From assembly GCF_021390935.1 (NCBI RefSeq), contig NZ_JAJPUI010000003.1, positions 186,001 through 250,000 on the forward strand: DNA of 64,000 nucleotides, read 5' to 3'. Of the stretch, positions 36,070 through 43,889 are shown piece after piece (positions within the stretch are counted from its first letter, which is position 1; every line of letters starts with the position of its first letter). The notes beneath the pieces were generated by a model. The model saw nothing but the letters and a program-made list of their open reading frames with translations. It ran no database searches and was not told where the DNA came from. Both the position numbers and the translations under genes were made by a program. The stretch is from Streptomyces sp. CC228A (GTDB lineage: Bacteria; Actinomycetota; Actinomycetes; Streptomycetales; Streptomycetaceae).

Positions 36070-36105
36070 GGCCGCGTACGCGCGGAGCCTCGCGTACGCG
36101 GCCTC
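36068..36105 (+). terminator. Terminator of serine hydrolase gene
   Basis: GAGGCCGCGTACGCG and CGCGTACGCGGCCTC form a perfect 15-bp stem with an 8-nt loop that overlaps the stop codon. Confidence 0.85.
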
Positions 36106-36175
36106 GCGGAGCCGCGCGCGGACGGCAGGGCGCCGGACGCACGGGGGCACACCGTGGCTCCGGCGGTACGGCGAA

Positions 36176-36202
36176 GGGCCGCACCCCCGCGGGGTGCGGC
36201 CC
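36176..36202 (-). terminator. Terminator of the first ohr gene
   Basis: GGGCCGCACCCC / GGGGTGCGGCCC with a 3-nt loop, 18-44 nt past the ohr stop. Confidence 0.85.
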
Positions 36203-36219
36203 TCGTCCTGCCGCAGCCG

Positions 36220-36642
36220 TCAGACGGCGAGCTCGACCGTGATGTTGCCGCGGGTCGCCTTGGAGTACGGGCAGACCTGGTGGGCCTTCTCGATGAGTTC
36301 CTTGGCGGTGGCGGTGCTCACGTTCGGGATGCTCGCGGAGATCCTGACGATGAGGCCGAAGCCCTCGGCGTTCTTGCCGATGCCGACCTCGGCGGTGACG
36401 GTCGACCCGGCGATGTCGGCGCCCTCCTGGCGGGCGACGACGCCGAGCGCGCCCTGGAAGCAGGCGCTGTAGCCGGCGGCGAAGAGCTGCTCCGGGTTGG
36501 TGCCCTCCCCGGAGCCGCCCATCTCCTTGGGCGGGTTCACGACCACGTCGAGCTTGCCGTCGTCGGTGGCGACGCGCCCGTCGCGGCCGTTCTCGGCGGT
36601 GGCGACGGCGGTGTACAGGACGTCGGACTGCTGTATGGACAT
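36220..36642 (-). CDS. ohr: Organic hydroperoxide resistance protein, Ohr-type (140 aa)
   Basis: OsmC/Ohr-family thiol peroxidase that reduces organic hydroperoxides with lipoyl or thioredoxin donors. The two catalytic cysteines are at YSACFQGAL and HQVCPYSKATRGN; MGGSGEGTNPEQLFAAGY is the family core. ATG 36642 follows AGGAGGAAACTCTCAC. It has no ohrR next to it; the second ohr gene at 45909 does. Downstream of a divergent or unrelated oxidoreductase, so its regulation is not visible. Confidence 0.94.
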   Translation of the reverse strand: MSIQQSDVLYTAVATAENGRDGRVATDDGKLDVVVNPPKEMGGSGEGTNPEQLFAAGYSACFQGALGVVARQEGADIAGSTVTAEVGIGKNAEGFGLIVRISASIPNVSTATAKELIEKAHQVCPYSKATRGNITVELAV

Positions 36643-36707
36643 GTGAGAGTTTCCTCCTGTGTCGTCGCCGCGACTCGCGCCCACGATCGCGACGGCCAGG
36701 AGGCAGC

Positions 36708-37727
36708 CTAGCGGGTCAGCGAGACGATCATCTTGCCGGTGTTGGCGCCGCGCAGCATGCCGAGGAACGCCTCGACGCCGTTCTCGATGCCCTCGACGAC
36801 GGTCTCGTCGTACGTCATCTCGCCGGACCGCAGCCAGCCGGAGACCTCCTCGACGAAACGCTGCTGCATGCCGTAGTGGTCGCCGACCAGCACGCCCTGG
36901 AGGCGCAGCCGCTTGGAGATGGCCTGTATGAGGTTGCGCGGGCCGGGCGCCGGCTCGGTGTCGTTGTACTGGGCGATCATGCCGCAGAGCGCGGCACGCC
37001 CGTGCACGTTGAGCGCGGAGATGGCGGCTTCGAGGTGCTCGCCGCCGACGTTGTCGAAGTAGACGTCGATCCCGTCCGGTGCGGCCTTCTTCAGCTGGTC
37101 CTTGACGGGGCCGCTCTTGTAGTTGAAGGCGGCGTCGAAGCCGTAGCCCTCGACCAGCTTGCGGACCTTCTCGTCGGACCCGGCCGAGCCGACGACGCGG
37201 GAGGCGCCCTTGAGCCTGGCGATCTGGCCGACGAGGCTGCCCACGGCGCCGGCGGCGCCGGAGACGAACACCGCGTCGCCCTCCTTGAAGGAGGCGACCT
37301 CCAGGAGGCCCGCGTAGGCCGTGAGCCCGGGCATGCCGAGGACGCCCAGGTAATAGCTGAGCGGCGCGAGGCAAGCGTCGACCTTGGCGGCGTGCCGGGC
37401 CTCCACCTCCGCGTACTCGCGCCAGCCGAGGCCGTGCAGCACATGGTCGCCGACGTCGAAGCCCTCGGCTTCGGAGGCGATGACCTCGCCCACGGCGCCG
37501 CCTTCCATCGGCCGGTCGAGCGCGTACGGATCGACGTACGACTTCACGTCGTTCATCCGGCCGCGCATGTACGGGTCCACCGAGAAGTGCAGGTTGCGCA
37601 CGAGGATGCGGCCCTCGCCCGGCGCGGAGACCGGCGCCTCGCGCAGGGCGAAGTCCTCCGGTGCGGGCCAGCCCTGCGGGCGGGCGACGAGGTGCCATTC
37701 ACGGCTGGTGGCGGGGAGTCCGGACAT
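36708..37727 (-). CDS. NADP-dependent oxidoreductase, MDR superfamily (339 aa)
   Basis: Zinc-free medium-chain reductase of the leukotriene B4 dehydrogenase / CurA-like group, reducing enones or quinones. The N-terminus has VDPYMRGRM, typical of this group, and the Rossmann motif VSGAAGAVGSLVGQIARLKG (residues 150-170) with GSAGSDEKV; YFDNVGGEHLEA and YNDTEPAPGPRNL are further signatures. Divergent from a MarR regulator, 88 nt apart. Likely inducible by electrophiles. Confidence 0.93.
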   Translation of the reverse strand: MSGLPATSREWHLVARPQGWPAPEDFALREAPVSAPGEGRILVRNLHFSVDPYMRGRMNDVKSYVDPYALDRPMEGGAVGEVIASEAEGFDVGDHVLHGLGWREYAEVEARHAAKVDACLAPLSYYLGVLGMPGLTAYAGLLEVASFKEGDAVFVSGAAGAVGSLVGQIARLKGASRVVGSAGSDEKVRKLVEGYGFDAAFNYKSGPVKDQLKKAAPDGIDVYFDNVGGEHLEAAISALNVHGRAALCGMIAQYNDTEPAPGPRNLIQAISKRLRLQGVLVGDHYGMQQRFVEEVSGWLRSGEMTYDETVVEGIENGVEAFLGMLRGANTGKMIVSLTR

Positions 37728-37753
37728 GCTGATGCCTCCAAGAATGCTTCATG

Positions 37754-37787
37754 ACCTGAAACAACCATGCTCCTTGATATTTCAGGT
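37754..37787. promoter_or_regulatory. Inverted repeat between oxidoreductase and marR-like gene
   Basis: ACCTGAAA (37754-37761) and TTTCAGGT (37780-37787) are perfect inverted repeats 18 nt apart in the 88-nt divergent gap. Candidate operator for the MarR protein. Confidence 0.5.
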
Positions 37788-37815
37788 TGTCAAGTAAAGC
37801 GGGTAGGCTGTGTGC

Positions 37816-38253
37816 ATGGCCCACAGCACACGCACGGATCCGCTCACCCGCGAGGTCGTGGAACTCATCGGCACGGTCGTGTCCCGCTACCACGAGGAGT
37901 ACGAGCAGGCCGCCGCACAGCACTCGCTGACCGGCGCGCAGGCACGGGTGCTGAGCCTGCTCGCACTGGAGCCCATGCCGATGCGGCGCATCGCCGTGTC
38001 CCTGCGGTGCGAGCCTTCGAACATCACCGGGATCGTCGACCGGCTGGAAGGCCGCGGACTGGTGGAGCGGCGCCCGGATCCAGCGGACCGCCGCGTCAAG
38101 CTGGCGGCGCCCACGGACGAGGGGCGCGCCACGGCCCGGCGGCTGCGGGACGCGCTGGACTTCGCCCGCGAGCCCCTCGCCGGGCTGTCCGTCGCGGAGC
38201 GCACCCTGCTGCGGGACCTGCTGCGCCGCATGCTCGGCGACGCCCCCGACTGA
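37816..38253 (+). CDS. MarR family transcriptional regulator (145 aa)
   Basis: Winged-helix repressor. Recognition region: QARVLSLLALEPMPMRRIAV, then SLRCEPSNITGIVDRLEGRG and the wing RRPDPADRRVKLAAPTDEG. A Cys in the recognition segment (LRCEPSN) could sense oxidants. ATG 37816 gives the family length. Divergent from the MDR oxidoreductase, which is its likely target. Confidence 0.92.
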   Translation: MAHSTRTDPLTREVVELIGTVVSRYHEEYEQAAAQHSLTGAQARVLSLLALEPMPMRRIAVSLRCEPSNITGIVDRLEGRGLVERRPDPADRRVKLAAPTDEGRATARRLRDALDFAREPLAGLSVAERTLLRDLLRRMLGDAPD

Positions 38254-38263
38254 CGGCGCCGCC

Positions 38264-38301
38264 GTCAGCGGGCGGCGCCGCCGTCAGCGGGCGGCGCCGC
38301 C
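38264..38301. repeat. 19-bp tandem repeat
   Basis: GTCAGCGGGCGGCGCCGCC occurs at 38264 and 38283 (period 19) in the short gap between the marR gene and the convergent gene. Confidence 0.7.
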
Positions 38302-38338
38302 GGAGCGGGAGCGCCCCAGCGCATGCGGCCGAGCCGCG

Positions 38339-39491
38339 TCAGAAGCACCACCACAGCCACGGCGTGCACGTCTCGGTGGGCGAGGGCTCAGGCTCCGGCG
38401 TGCTCGTCGCCGAGGGATCGGGATCGCCCGGCGGCGGGGAGGCCCCGTCGGACGCGGACCCGGAAGGACGGGGCGTGCCGCTCGGCTGGGCCTCTCCCCG
38501 CCCGCGTCCGGCTCCTGGTCCCCGTCACCGTCCTCTTCCGGCCCTCCGCCGGCCGTACCGCCCGCCCCGGAACCGCCCGTGGCGCCGGTCCCGGCGCCTT
38601 GGCCGCCCGCCTCGCCGCCGGACGTCGCCGACGCGTCCGCCGGCACGGCGGAGCGCCCGAGGCGGGGCCGCCCCCGCCGGGTCCGCCGGGCCCGCCGCCG
38701 CTGCTGTAGCCGCCCGTCGCGGAGGCGTCGTCGGACGGTTCCGCGGACTCCGCGGAGGACGGCGACGCCCCGGCCGGTTCCGACGGCGCCGCCACGCCCT
38801 CCGACGGCACGGGCAGTGGTGCCGGGTCGGCCGGCCGGTCCTCCTGCCGCACGGCGGACGCTGCGCCCCCGTCCGACGGCAAGCGGTCCATCGCCAGTCC
38901 GGCCAGCCCGAGGGCCACCAGAGCCAGAACCAGCCCTCCGACGCCGAGCAGGACGTTCCGGCCGCGCCGCCGCCGCGCCCTCCGGTCGGCCGAGCGCGCC
39001 GCGGCCCGCCCGCCCCGGGGACCCGCCGGTACGGCCCCGCGCGAGGCCCCGGCCCTCCGCGAGGCGCCGGTCCGCCCCTCCGCGTGCCGGGCCAGCTCGA
39101 CGACCTGGTCCGCTTCGTGGGCGGGCGGCTCGGCGCCGGTCCCTTCAGGGGCAGCGGGGGACGTCGGGGCCGGCGGTACGTGCGGGACGGCGTCCACAGC
39201 GTGGTGGGCGGCTGCCCCGGCAGCGCCGCCGTGCACACCGGCACCCCCGTCGGTGGCGGACTCGGCGGTGGGGGTGCCGTACGGGTCGTGGGAGTGGGCT
39301 GCGGTGTGCAGGTCGGGGAGACCGGGGGCGAAACGGGGGCGGGAGTCAGGGGCGGCGCCGTGGGGGTCGGCGTGGGGGGTGTGGGGGAGGGTGTCGGGGG
39401 CGTGGTGTCGGAGCTGCTCGGCCGGCGTGCCGCACCCGGCGCATGCCAGAGCTCCGTTCAGGTGCCGCTGACACGGGTGGCAGTAATCCAT
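38339..39491 (-). pseudogene. Zinc-ribbon membrane protein with two -1 frameshifts (about 384 aa if repaired)
   Basis: Unknown-function family of streptomycetes beginning MDYCHPCQRHLNGALACAGC, a CxxC...CxxC zinc ribbon. A transmembrane helix lies at LLGVGGLVLALVALGLAGLA (about residue 185), preceded by a basic stretch; the outer part is Pro/Ser/Gly-rich. The frame shifts near 38655 (to PADASATSGGEAGG) and near 38490 (to the end PSATSTPEPEPSPTETCTPW), each needing one added base; the predicted end TPWLWWCF matches the family's aromatic C-terminus as I remember it. Restored length is an exact codon multiple. Start ATG at 39491. Confidence 0.75.
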
Positions 39492-39691
39492 GGCGCCCGC
39501 AGAGTATGCGGCGCGCGGGCCTGCGCGGCAGGGGAGCATGTGAGGGTGTTGTGTGAAACGTGCTGACCCATGTGCTGCGTGTGGCGTACGGTGATCGGCC
39601 CTTGCCGAGGGGTCACCGCGAGGCTCCGGGACGGACAGCAGGGAGCATGCCGCCCAGTCAAGCCCCGGCGGGATCGGGGCAGGATGGCGTC

Positions 39692-40291
39692 ATGGCCTCC
39701 GCCTCCCCCGCCGCCCCGTTCGGCCCCCGCGATTTCCAGCTCGTCCTGCTGCGCCGTCTGGCCGACCACCAGCCGTCGCTGGCGGATGACGCCCGCCGTG
39801 CGCTCGGGGCGTCCGCCGGGGACATGCGGGAGGCCAACCGCCGCTGGCAGGCCATGGTCCGCTCGCGCCGGACCCGCGGCGCCCTCGCGCGCTACCGCTC
39901 CGTGCTGGGCCAGCCCGAGAGCAGGGCGCGGCGCACCGTCGGCGACCTGGAGTGCGAGGCCCTGGCGTGGCGGCTGCCACTGTGGCCGGACCTCCGCTTC
40001 GAGGTGCTGGCGGCAGCCGGCAGCGGTGCGGTGTGGAACGAATGGCTGGTCCGTGCGCCGGGCGCGCCCGCACCGACCTTGCGTACCGTCGCCGACCTGC
40101 GGCCCTGGGCGTGCACGATCGAGGAGGTGGCCCGCGCCTTCCCGCCCGCGCGGCCGCTGCCGGGTGACGCGCCGACACGGACACGGCTGGCCTTCACGGC
40201 CCCGGGCGGGCGGGAGCGGATCGCGGACTTCACCTGGGGCCTGTTCCAGCGCCTGGCGGACCCGCCCGGCGGCCTGCGTGCAGACGGCTGA
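39692..40291 (+). CDS. Hypothetical protein (199 aa)
   Basis: No family recognised. Residues 15-85 are helical and basic (RRLADHQPSLADDARRALG, then MREANRRWQAMVRSRRTRG), perhaps a DNA- or RNA-contacting region; the rest is mixed with a WPDLRFEVLAAAG strand-like stretch and a C-terminal FTWGLFQRLADP helix. No signal or membrane segment. Coding bias supports it as real. ATG 39692 follows GGCAGGATGGCGTC. Confidence 0.6.
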   Translation: MASASPAAPFGPRDFQLVLLRRLADHQPSLADDARRALGASAGDMREANRRWQAMVRSRRTRGALARYRSVLGQPESRARRTVGDLECEALAWRLPLWPDLRFEVLAAAGSGAVWNEWLVRAPGAPAPTLRTVADLRPWACTIEEVARAFPPARPLPGDAPTRTRLAFTAPGGRERIADFTWGLFQRLADPPGGLRADG

Positions 40292-40394
40292 CGCCGGGCT
40301 CCCGGCCCGCGCGCGGTCGGCTGGCGGCGGGCTGCCGGCTGCTGGCCGCTGGCCGCTGGCTGCGGCACCCGGCCCTGCCGCGGCACCCGACCCT

Positions 40395-40542
40395 GAGCGC
40401 GGCACCCGACCAAGCTGCTGCACCCAGCCCCGAGCGCGGCACCCGACCAAGCTGCGGCACCCGGCCCCGAGCGCGGCACCCGACCAAGCTGCTGCACCCA
40501 GCCCCGAGCGCGGCACCCGACCCTGCCGCGCTCGGGGCCGGG
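40395..40542. repeat. 37-bp tandem repeat, 3 to 4 copies
   Basis: Units beginning GAGCGCGGCACCCGAC start at 40395, 40432, 40469 and 40506, exactly 37 bp apart; the copies are nearly identical and the last is partial. They fill most of the 313-nt gap between the hypothetical gene and the DUF4242 gene. The last unit provides the left arm of a terminator. Confidence 0.9.
40501..40538. terminator. Terminator formed by the last repeat unit
   Basis: GCCCCGAGCGCGGCA (40501-40515) and TGCCGCGCTCGGGGC (40524-40538) form a perfect 15-bp stem with an 8-nt loop between convergent genes. Confidence 0.85.
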
Positions 40543-40604
40543 CTGTTGGGCCCGTGACCGGCGACGGCGCGGGCTCCGATGGCCCGCGCCGCGACGATGA
40601 GCGG

Positions 40605-40853
40605 TCACACCGTGATCGGCACTTCGTGGATCTCGTCCGCCAGGTGCCCCGACTTCTCGTGCACCCGCTGCACGGCCTCGGCCGACGGAGCCGTGGAGAG
40701 GCAGTACACGACCCCCTCCTTCGGGTCGGCCCACGCCTTCTCGAAGTGGACGGCCTCCGCCTTCTCGTGGGACAGATCCGCCTGGTGCGCCTCCCGCAGC
40801 TGATCCGCTGTGATGCCCTTCATCCCGTAGTGCACATCCATGAACGTGCCCAT
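40605..40853 (-). CDS. DUF4242 small protein (82 aa)
   Basis: Ferredoxin-like fold protein of the DUF4242 family, which includes the nickel-responsive SCO4226 of S. coelicolor. FMDVHYGMKGITADQLREAH and YCLSTAPSAEAVQRVHE are typical; His residues at positions 8, 23 and 36 could bind metal. ATG 40853 follows GGAGGTGCAGGCGCC. Single small gene between the repeats and mbl. Confidence 0.85.
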   Translation of the reverse strand: MGTFMDVHYGMKGITADQLREAHQADLSHEKAEAVHFEKAWADPKEGVVYCLSTAPSAEAVQRVHEKSGHLADEIHEVPITV

Positions 40854-41093
40854 GGCGCCTGCACCTCCGTTCCCTCCCCCTCCGGTCCTCGGTTCGGCCT
40901 GGACCTCCCCACCGCGCCTCCCCCGCCACACCCCCCTCTTCCATGCTCCGCCCGCTCTCCCGCCCCGTCGCGCCGAAGCCCCGTCGCGCCGAAGCCCCCG
41001 AGCGGCGCAGCCCCCGAGCGGCGCAGCCCAGCGCGCGCGACGCCCGCGCGGACCGCACGATGCAGACACACACCGCACTCGGGAGGATCCGCC

Positions 41094-42137
41094 GTGACCG
41101 TCAGTCTTGAGCAGTTGCGCCGTTGCCATGTCGCCGTCGACCTCGGGGCCGCGAGGACCCGCGTCTTCGTCAAGGGCGCCGGGCTGGTCGTCGACGAACC
41201 GAGCGTCGCCGCTGTGAACACCCACACCGGCGCCCTGATCGCCGTCGGGGACTTCGCCGAGAAGATGACCGGTCGCACCCCGGACTACATCCGCGTGGCC
41301 CGCCCCGTGTCCGGCGGGTCCGTCGTCGACATCGAGATGGCCCAGCGGATGCTCCGCCACCTCCTGGGCGAGAAGCTGCGCCGCCAGCTGCGCCGCAAGC
41401 CGGTGCTGCGGGCCGCCGCCTGCACCCCGCACGACAGCGACCCCCTGGCGCAGCGCGCCACCGTCGAGACGCTCGTCGGGCTCGGGGCGCGGCGCGTGGA
41501 GCTGGTGGACACCCTGATCGCGGCGGCGGTCGGCTGCGGGCTGCCCGTGGCCCAGCCGACCGCCAGCATGATCATGGTGTGCGGGGCGGCGACCACCCAG
41601 GTCGCGGTGTTGTCGCTCGGCTCCATCGTCACGGCCGAGCGCATCCCCGTGGGCGGCAACGCCATCGACCACGCCGTCATCCAGTACCTGCGCCACCAGC
41701 ACGAGCTGATGCTGCCGTCCCAGTCCGTGCGGCCGCTCCAGATCGCCCTGCACGGCAACGGCCTCACCTCGCACGGCCCGTCCTCGACCGAGATCCACGG
41801 CCGGGACGTGGCGACGGGCCTGGCCCGCTCCGTGCACGTGGACACGGCGGCCGTCCGGCGGGCCATCCACACCCCGCTGACGGCGGTGCTCGACGGTATC
41901 GGGAAGGTGCTGCGCGACTGCCCGCCCGACCTGGTCGCGGATCTGGCCGACCGGGGCATCACCATGGTCGGCGGCAGCGCCCGCCTGCCGGGGCTGGACC
42001 AGATGCTGCGGGACGCCACCGGCATGCCAGTGGCCATCGCGGAGCGGCCCGACGTGTGCGCGGTCCTCGGGCTGGGCGAGATGCTGGAAGGCCGCACCGA
42101 GCCGCTGGCCATGGCGACGCTCACGGAAGCGGACTGA
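41094..42137 (+). CDS. mbl: MreB-like actin homologue, Mbl type (347 aa)
   Basis: Bacterial actin involved in spore-wall or cell-shape control in streptomycetes. Phosphate-1 motif VAVDLGAARTRVFVKG, phosphate-2-like VCGAATTQVAVLSLG and adenosine motif MVGGSARLPGLDQML are present but the sequence diverges from canonical MreB, and it stands alone rather than beside mreC/mreD, as expected for Mbl. GTG 41094 follows GGGAGGATCCGCC. Confidence 0.85.
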   Translation: MTVSLEQLRRCHVAVDLGAARTRVFVKGAGLVVDEPSVAAVNTHTGALIAVGDFAEKMTGRTPDYIRVARPVSGGSVVDIEMAQRMLRHLLGEKLRRQLRRKPVLRAAACTPHDSDPLAQRATVETLVGLGARRVELVDTLIAAAVGCGLPVAQPTASMIMVCGAATTQVAVLSLGSIVTAERIPVGGNAIDHAVIQYLRHQHELMLPSQSVRPLQIALHGNGLTSHGPSSTEIHGRDVATGLARSVHVDTAAVRRAIHTPLTAVLDGIGKVLRDCPPDLVADLADRGITMVGGSARLPGLDQMLRDATGMPVAIAERPDVCAVLGLGEMLEGRTEPLAMATLTEAD

Positions 42138-42335
42138 GCAGCGCCGCTCACGGAGGCGGCCAGGCCCCAAGGCCTACGGGCCGGCGGTTCGCCCGTCCAC
42201 CGGTCTCCGCGGAGCTGTGACGGGACTCTCAAGGCCCCGGCGTAGGCGTCACGCCCCGCCGGGGTCTTCGGCTGCGACCATGGGGGCCGCACCGCCCCTG
42301 CCGTGACCGCCGTGACACGAGGAGGACGACGACCC

Positions 42336-43889
42336 GTGGATGCTCTCTTCCCGGCCCTCGCCGCCGGACCGGACGACGACCCGCGGCCCGCGCTGCGCTT
42401 CGGCGAGCGCGCCCTGTCGTACGGTCAGCTCCATGCGGCCGCCGCCGCGCTGACGCCCCGGTTCGCCGGTGCCCGCCGTGTCGCGGTGTGGGCGACGCCC
42501 ACCCTGGAGACGGCAGTGGCGGTGGTCGCCGCGCTGCGCGCGGGAGTCCCCGCCGTACCGCTCAATCCGAGGACCGGACCGCGCGAGCTGACCCACATCG
42601 TCACCGACAGCGCCCCCGACGCGGTGCTCGCCGCCCCCGGTGACGAACTGCCCGCGTCCCTGGCGCACCTGCCGCGTATCGACGTACGGACGGAGCACGG
42701 CGTCGTACGGACGGACTCCGACGCAAGCACAGAGTCCGACGTGCGCACAGAGTCCGACGTGCGCACAGAGTCCGACGTACGCGCAGAGCACGGCGTCGCA
42801 GGGGCCGGCTCCGACGTACGGACGGAACCCGGCCCCTCGGCTCCCGCCCTCGTCATCTACACCTCCGGCACCACCGGCCCGCCCAAGGGCGCCGTCCTCC
42901 CCCGGCGGGCCCTCGCCGCCACGCTGGACGCGGTCGCGGACGCCTGGGCGTGGACCGCCGACGACGTCCTCGTGCACGCCCTGCCGCTGTTCCACGTGCA
43001 CGGCCTCGTCCTCGGCGTCCTCGGCCCGCTGCGCCGGGGCGGGAGCCTGCGGCACCTGGGCGGCTTCTCCGCGGAGGGCGTCGCCCGGGAGCTCATGTCC
43101 GGTGGGACGATGCTCTTCGGCGTGCCCACCATGTACCACCGGCTGGCGCGGGCCCTCGACACCGACCGCGAGCTGCGGAAGGCCCTCGCGGGCGCCCGGC
43201 TGCTGGTCTCCGGGTCGGCCGCGCTGCCGCTGCCCGACCACGAGCGGCTCACCGCGGCGACCGGCAGGCGGGTCGTGGAGCGGTACGGGATGACGGAGAC
43301 GCTCATGCTGACCAGCGTCCGGGCGGGCGCCGAACCGGACCGCCCCGGCTCCGTCGGGCTGCCGCTGCCGGGCGTGGACCTGCGGCTGGTCCACGACGAC
43401 GGGACGCCGGTCACCGCCCTCGACGGGGAGACGATCGGCGAGGTGCAGGTGCGCGGCCCGAACCTGTTCACCGCGTACCTGAACCGGCCGGACGCCACGG
43501 CAGCGGCCTTCGACGGGGACTGGTTCCGCACCGGCGACATGGCGGTGCTGGAGGCGGACGGCTCCGTACGGCTCGTGGGCCGGCGCGCCACCGACCTCAT
43601 CAAGAGCGGCGGCTACAAGATCGGCGCCGGGGAGATCGAGAACGTGCTGCTGGACCATCCGGGCGTGAGGGAGGCCGCGGTGACCGGCGAGCCGGACGCC
43701 GACCTGGGCGAGCGGATCGTGGCCTGGATCGTCCCGGCGGACCCCGCCGCTCCGCCGACGGACCGGGAGCTCGCCGACCACGTCGCGGCCCAACTCGCCC
43801 CGCACAAGCGTCCCCGGGTGGTCCGCAGGCTGGACGCACTGCCCCGCAACGACATGGGCAAGGTCGTGAAGCGGGCCCTCCGTGTCTGA
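42336..43889 (+). CDS. Acyl-CoA (malonyl-CoA) synthetase, MatB-like (517 aa)
   Basis: Adenylate-forming ligase that activates a carboxylic acid with CoA and ATP; likely malonyl- or methylmalonyl-CoA synthetase. Motif A3 YTSGTTGPPKGAV, A5 RYGMTETLML, the A8 loop GGYKIGAGEIE and the C-terminal Lys in MGKVVKRAL are all present. An in-frame 18-bp repeat (TESDVR units) enlarges the N-terminal subdomain near residues 120-165. GTG 42336 follows GAGGAGGACGACGACCC. Overlaps the carboxyltransferase gene by 8 nt, so they form an operon. Confidence 0.87.
   Translation: MDALFPALAAGPDDDPRPALRFGERALSYGQLHAAAAALTPRFAGARRVAVWATPTLETAVAVVAALRAGVPAVPLNPRTGPRELTHIVTDSAPDAVLAAPGDELPASLAHLPRIDVRTEHGVVRTDSDASTESDVRTESDVRTESDVRAEHGVAGAGSDVRTEPGPSAPALVIYTSGTTGPPKGAVLPRRALAATLDAVADAWAWTADDVLVHALPLFHVHGLVLGVLGPLRRGGSLRHLGGFSAEGVARELMSGGTMLFGVPTMYHRLARALDTDRELRKALAGARLLVSGSAALPLPDHERLTAATGRRVVERYGMTETLMLTSVRAGAEPDRPGSVGLPLPGVDLRLVHDDGTPVTALDGETIGEVQVRGPNLFTAYLNRPDATAAAFDGDWFRTGDMAVLEADGSVRLVGRRATDLIKSGGYKIGAGEIENVLLDHPGVREAAVTGEPDADLGERIVAWIVPADPAAPPTDRELADHVAAQLAPHKRPRVVRRLDALPRNDMGKVVKRALRV
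42681..42830 (+). repeat. 18-bp in-frame tandem repeat in the MatB-like gene
   Basis: GTGCGCACAGAGTCCGAC and close variants repeat in tandem, encoding DVRTES blocks, flanked by decayed copies (DVRTEHGV, DVRTEPG). The length stays a multiple of three. Confidence 0.8.

Noticed and set aside
40395..40542. CRISPR array
   Set aside because: The 37-bp units are directly contiguous, with no unique spacers and no cas genes nearby.
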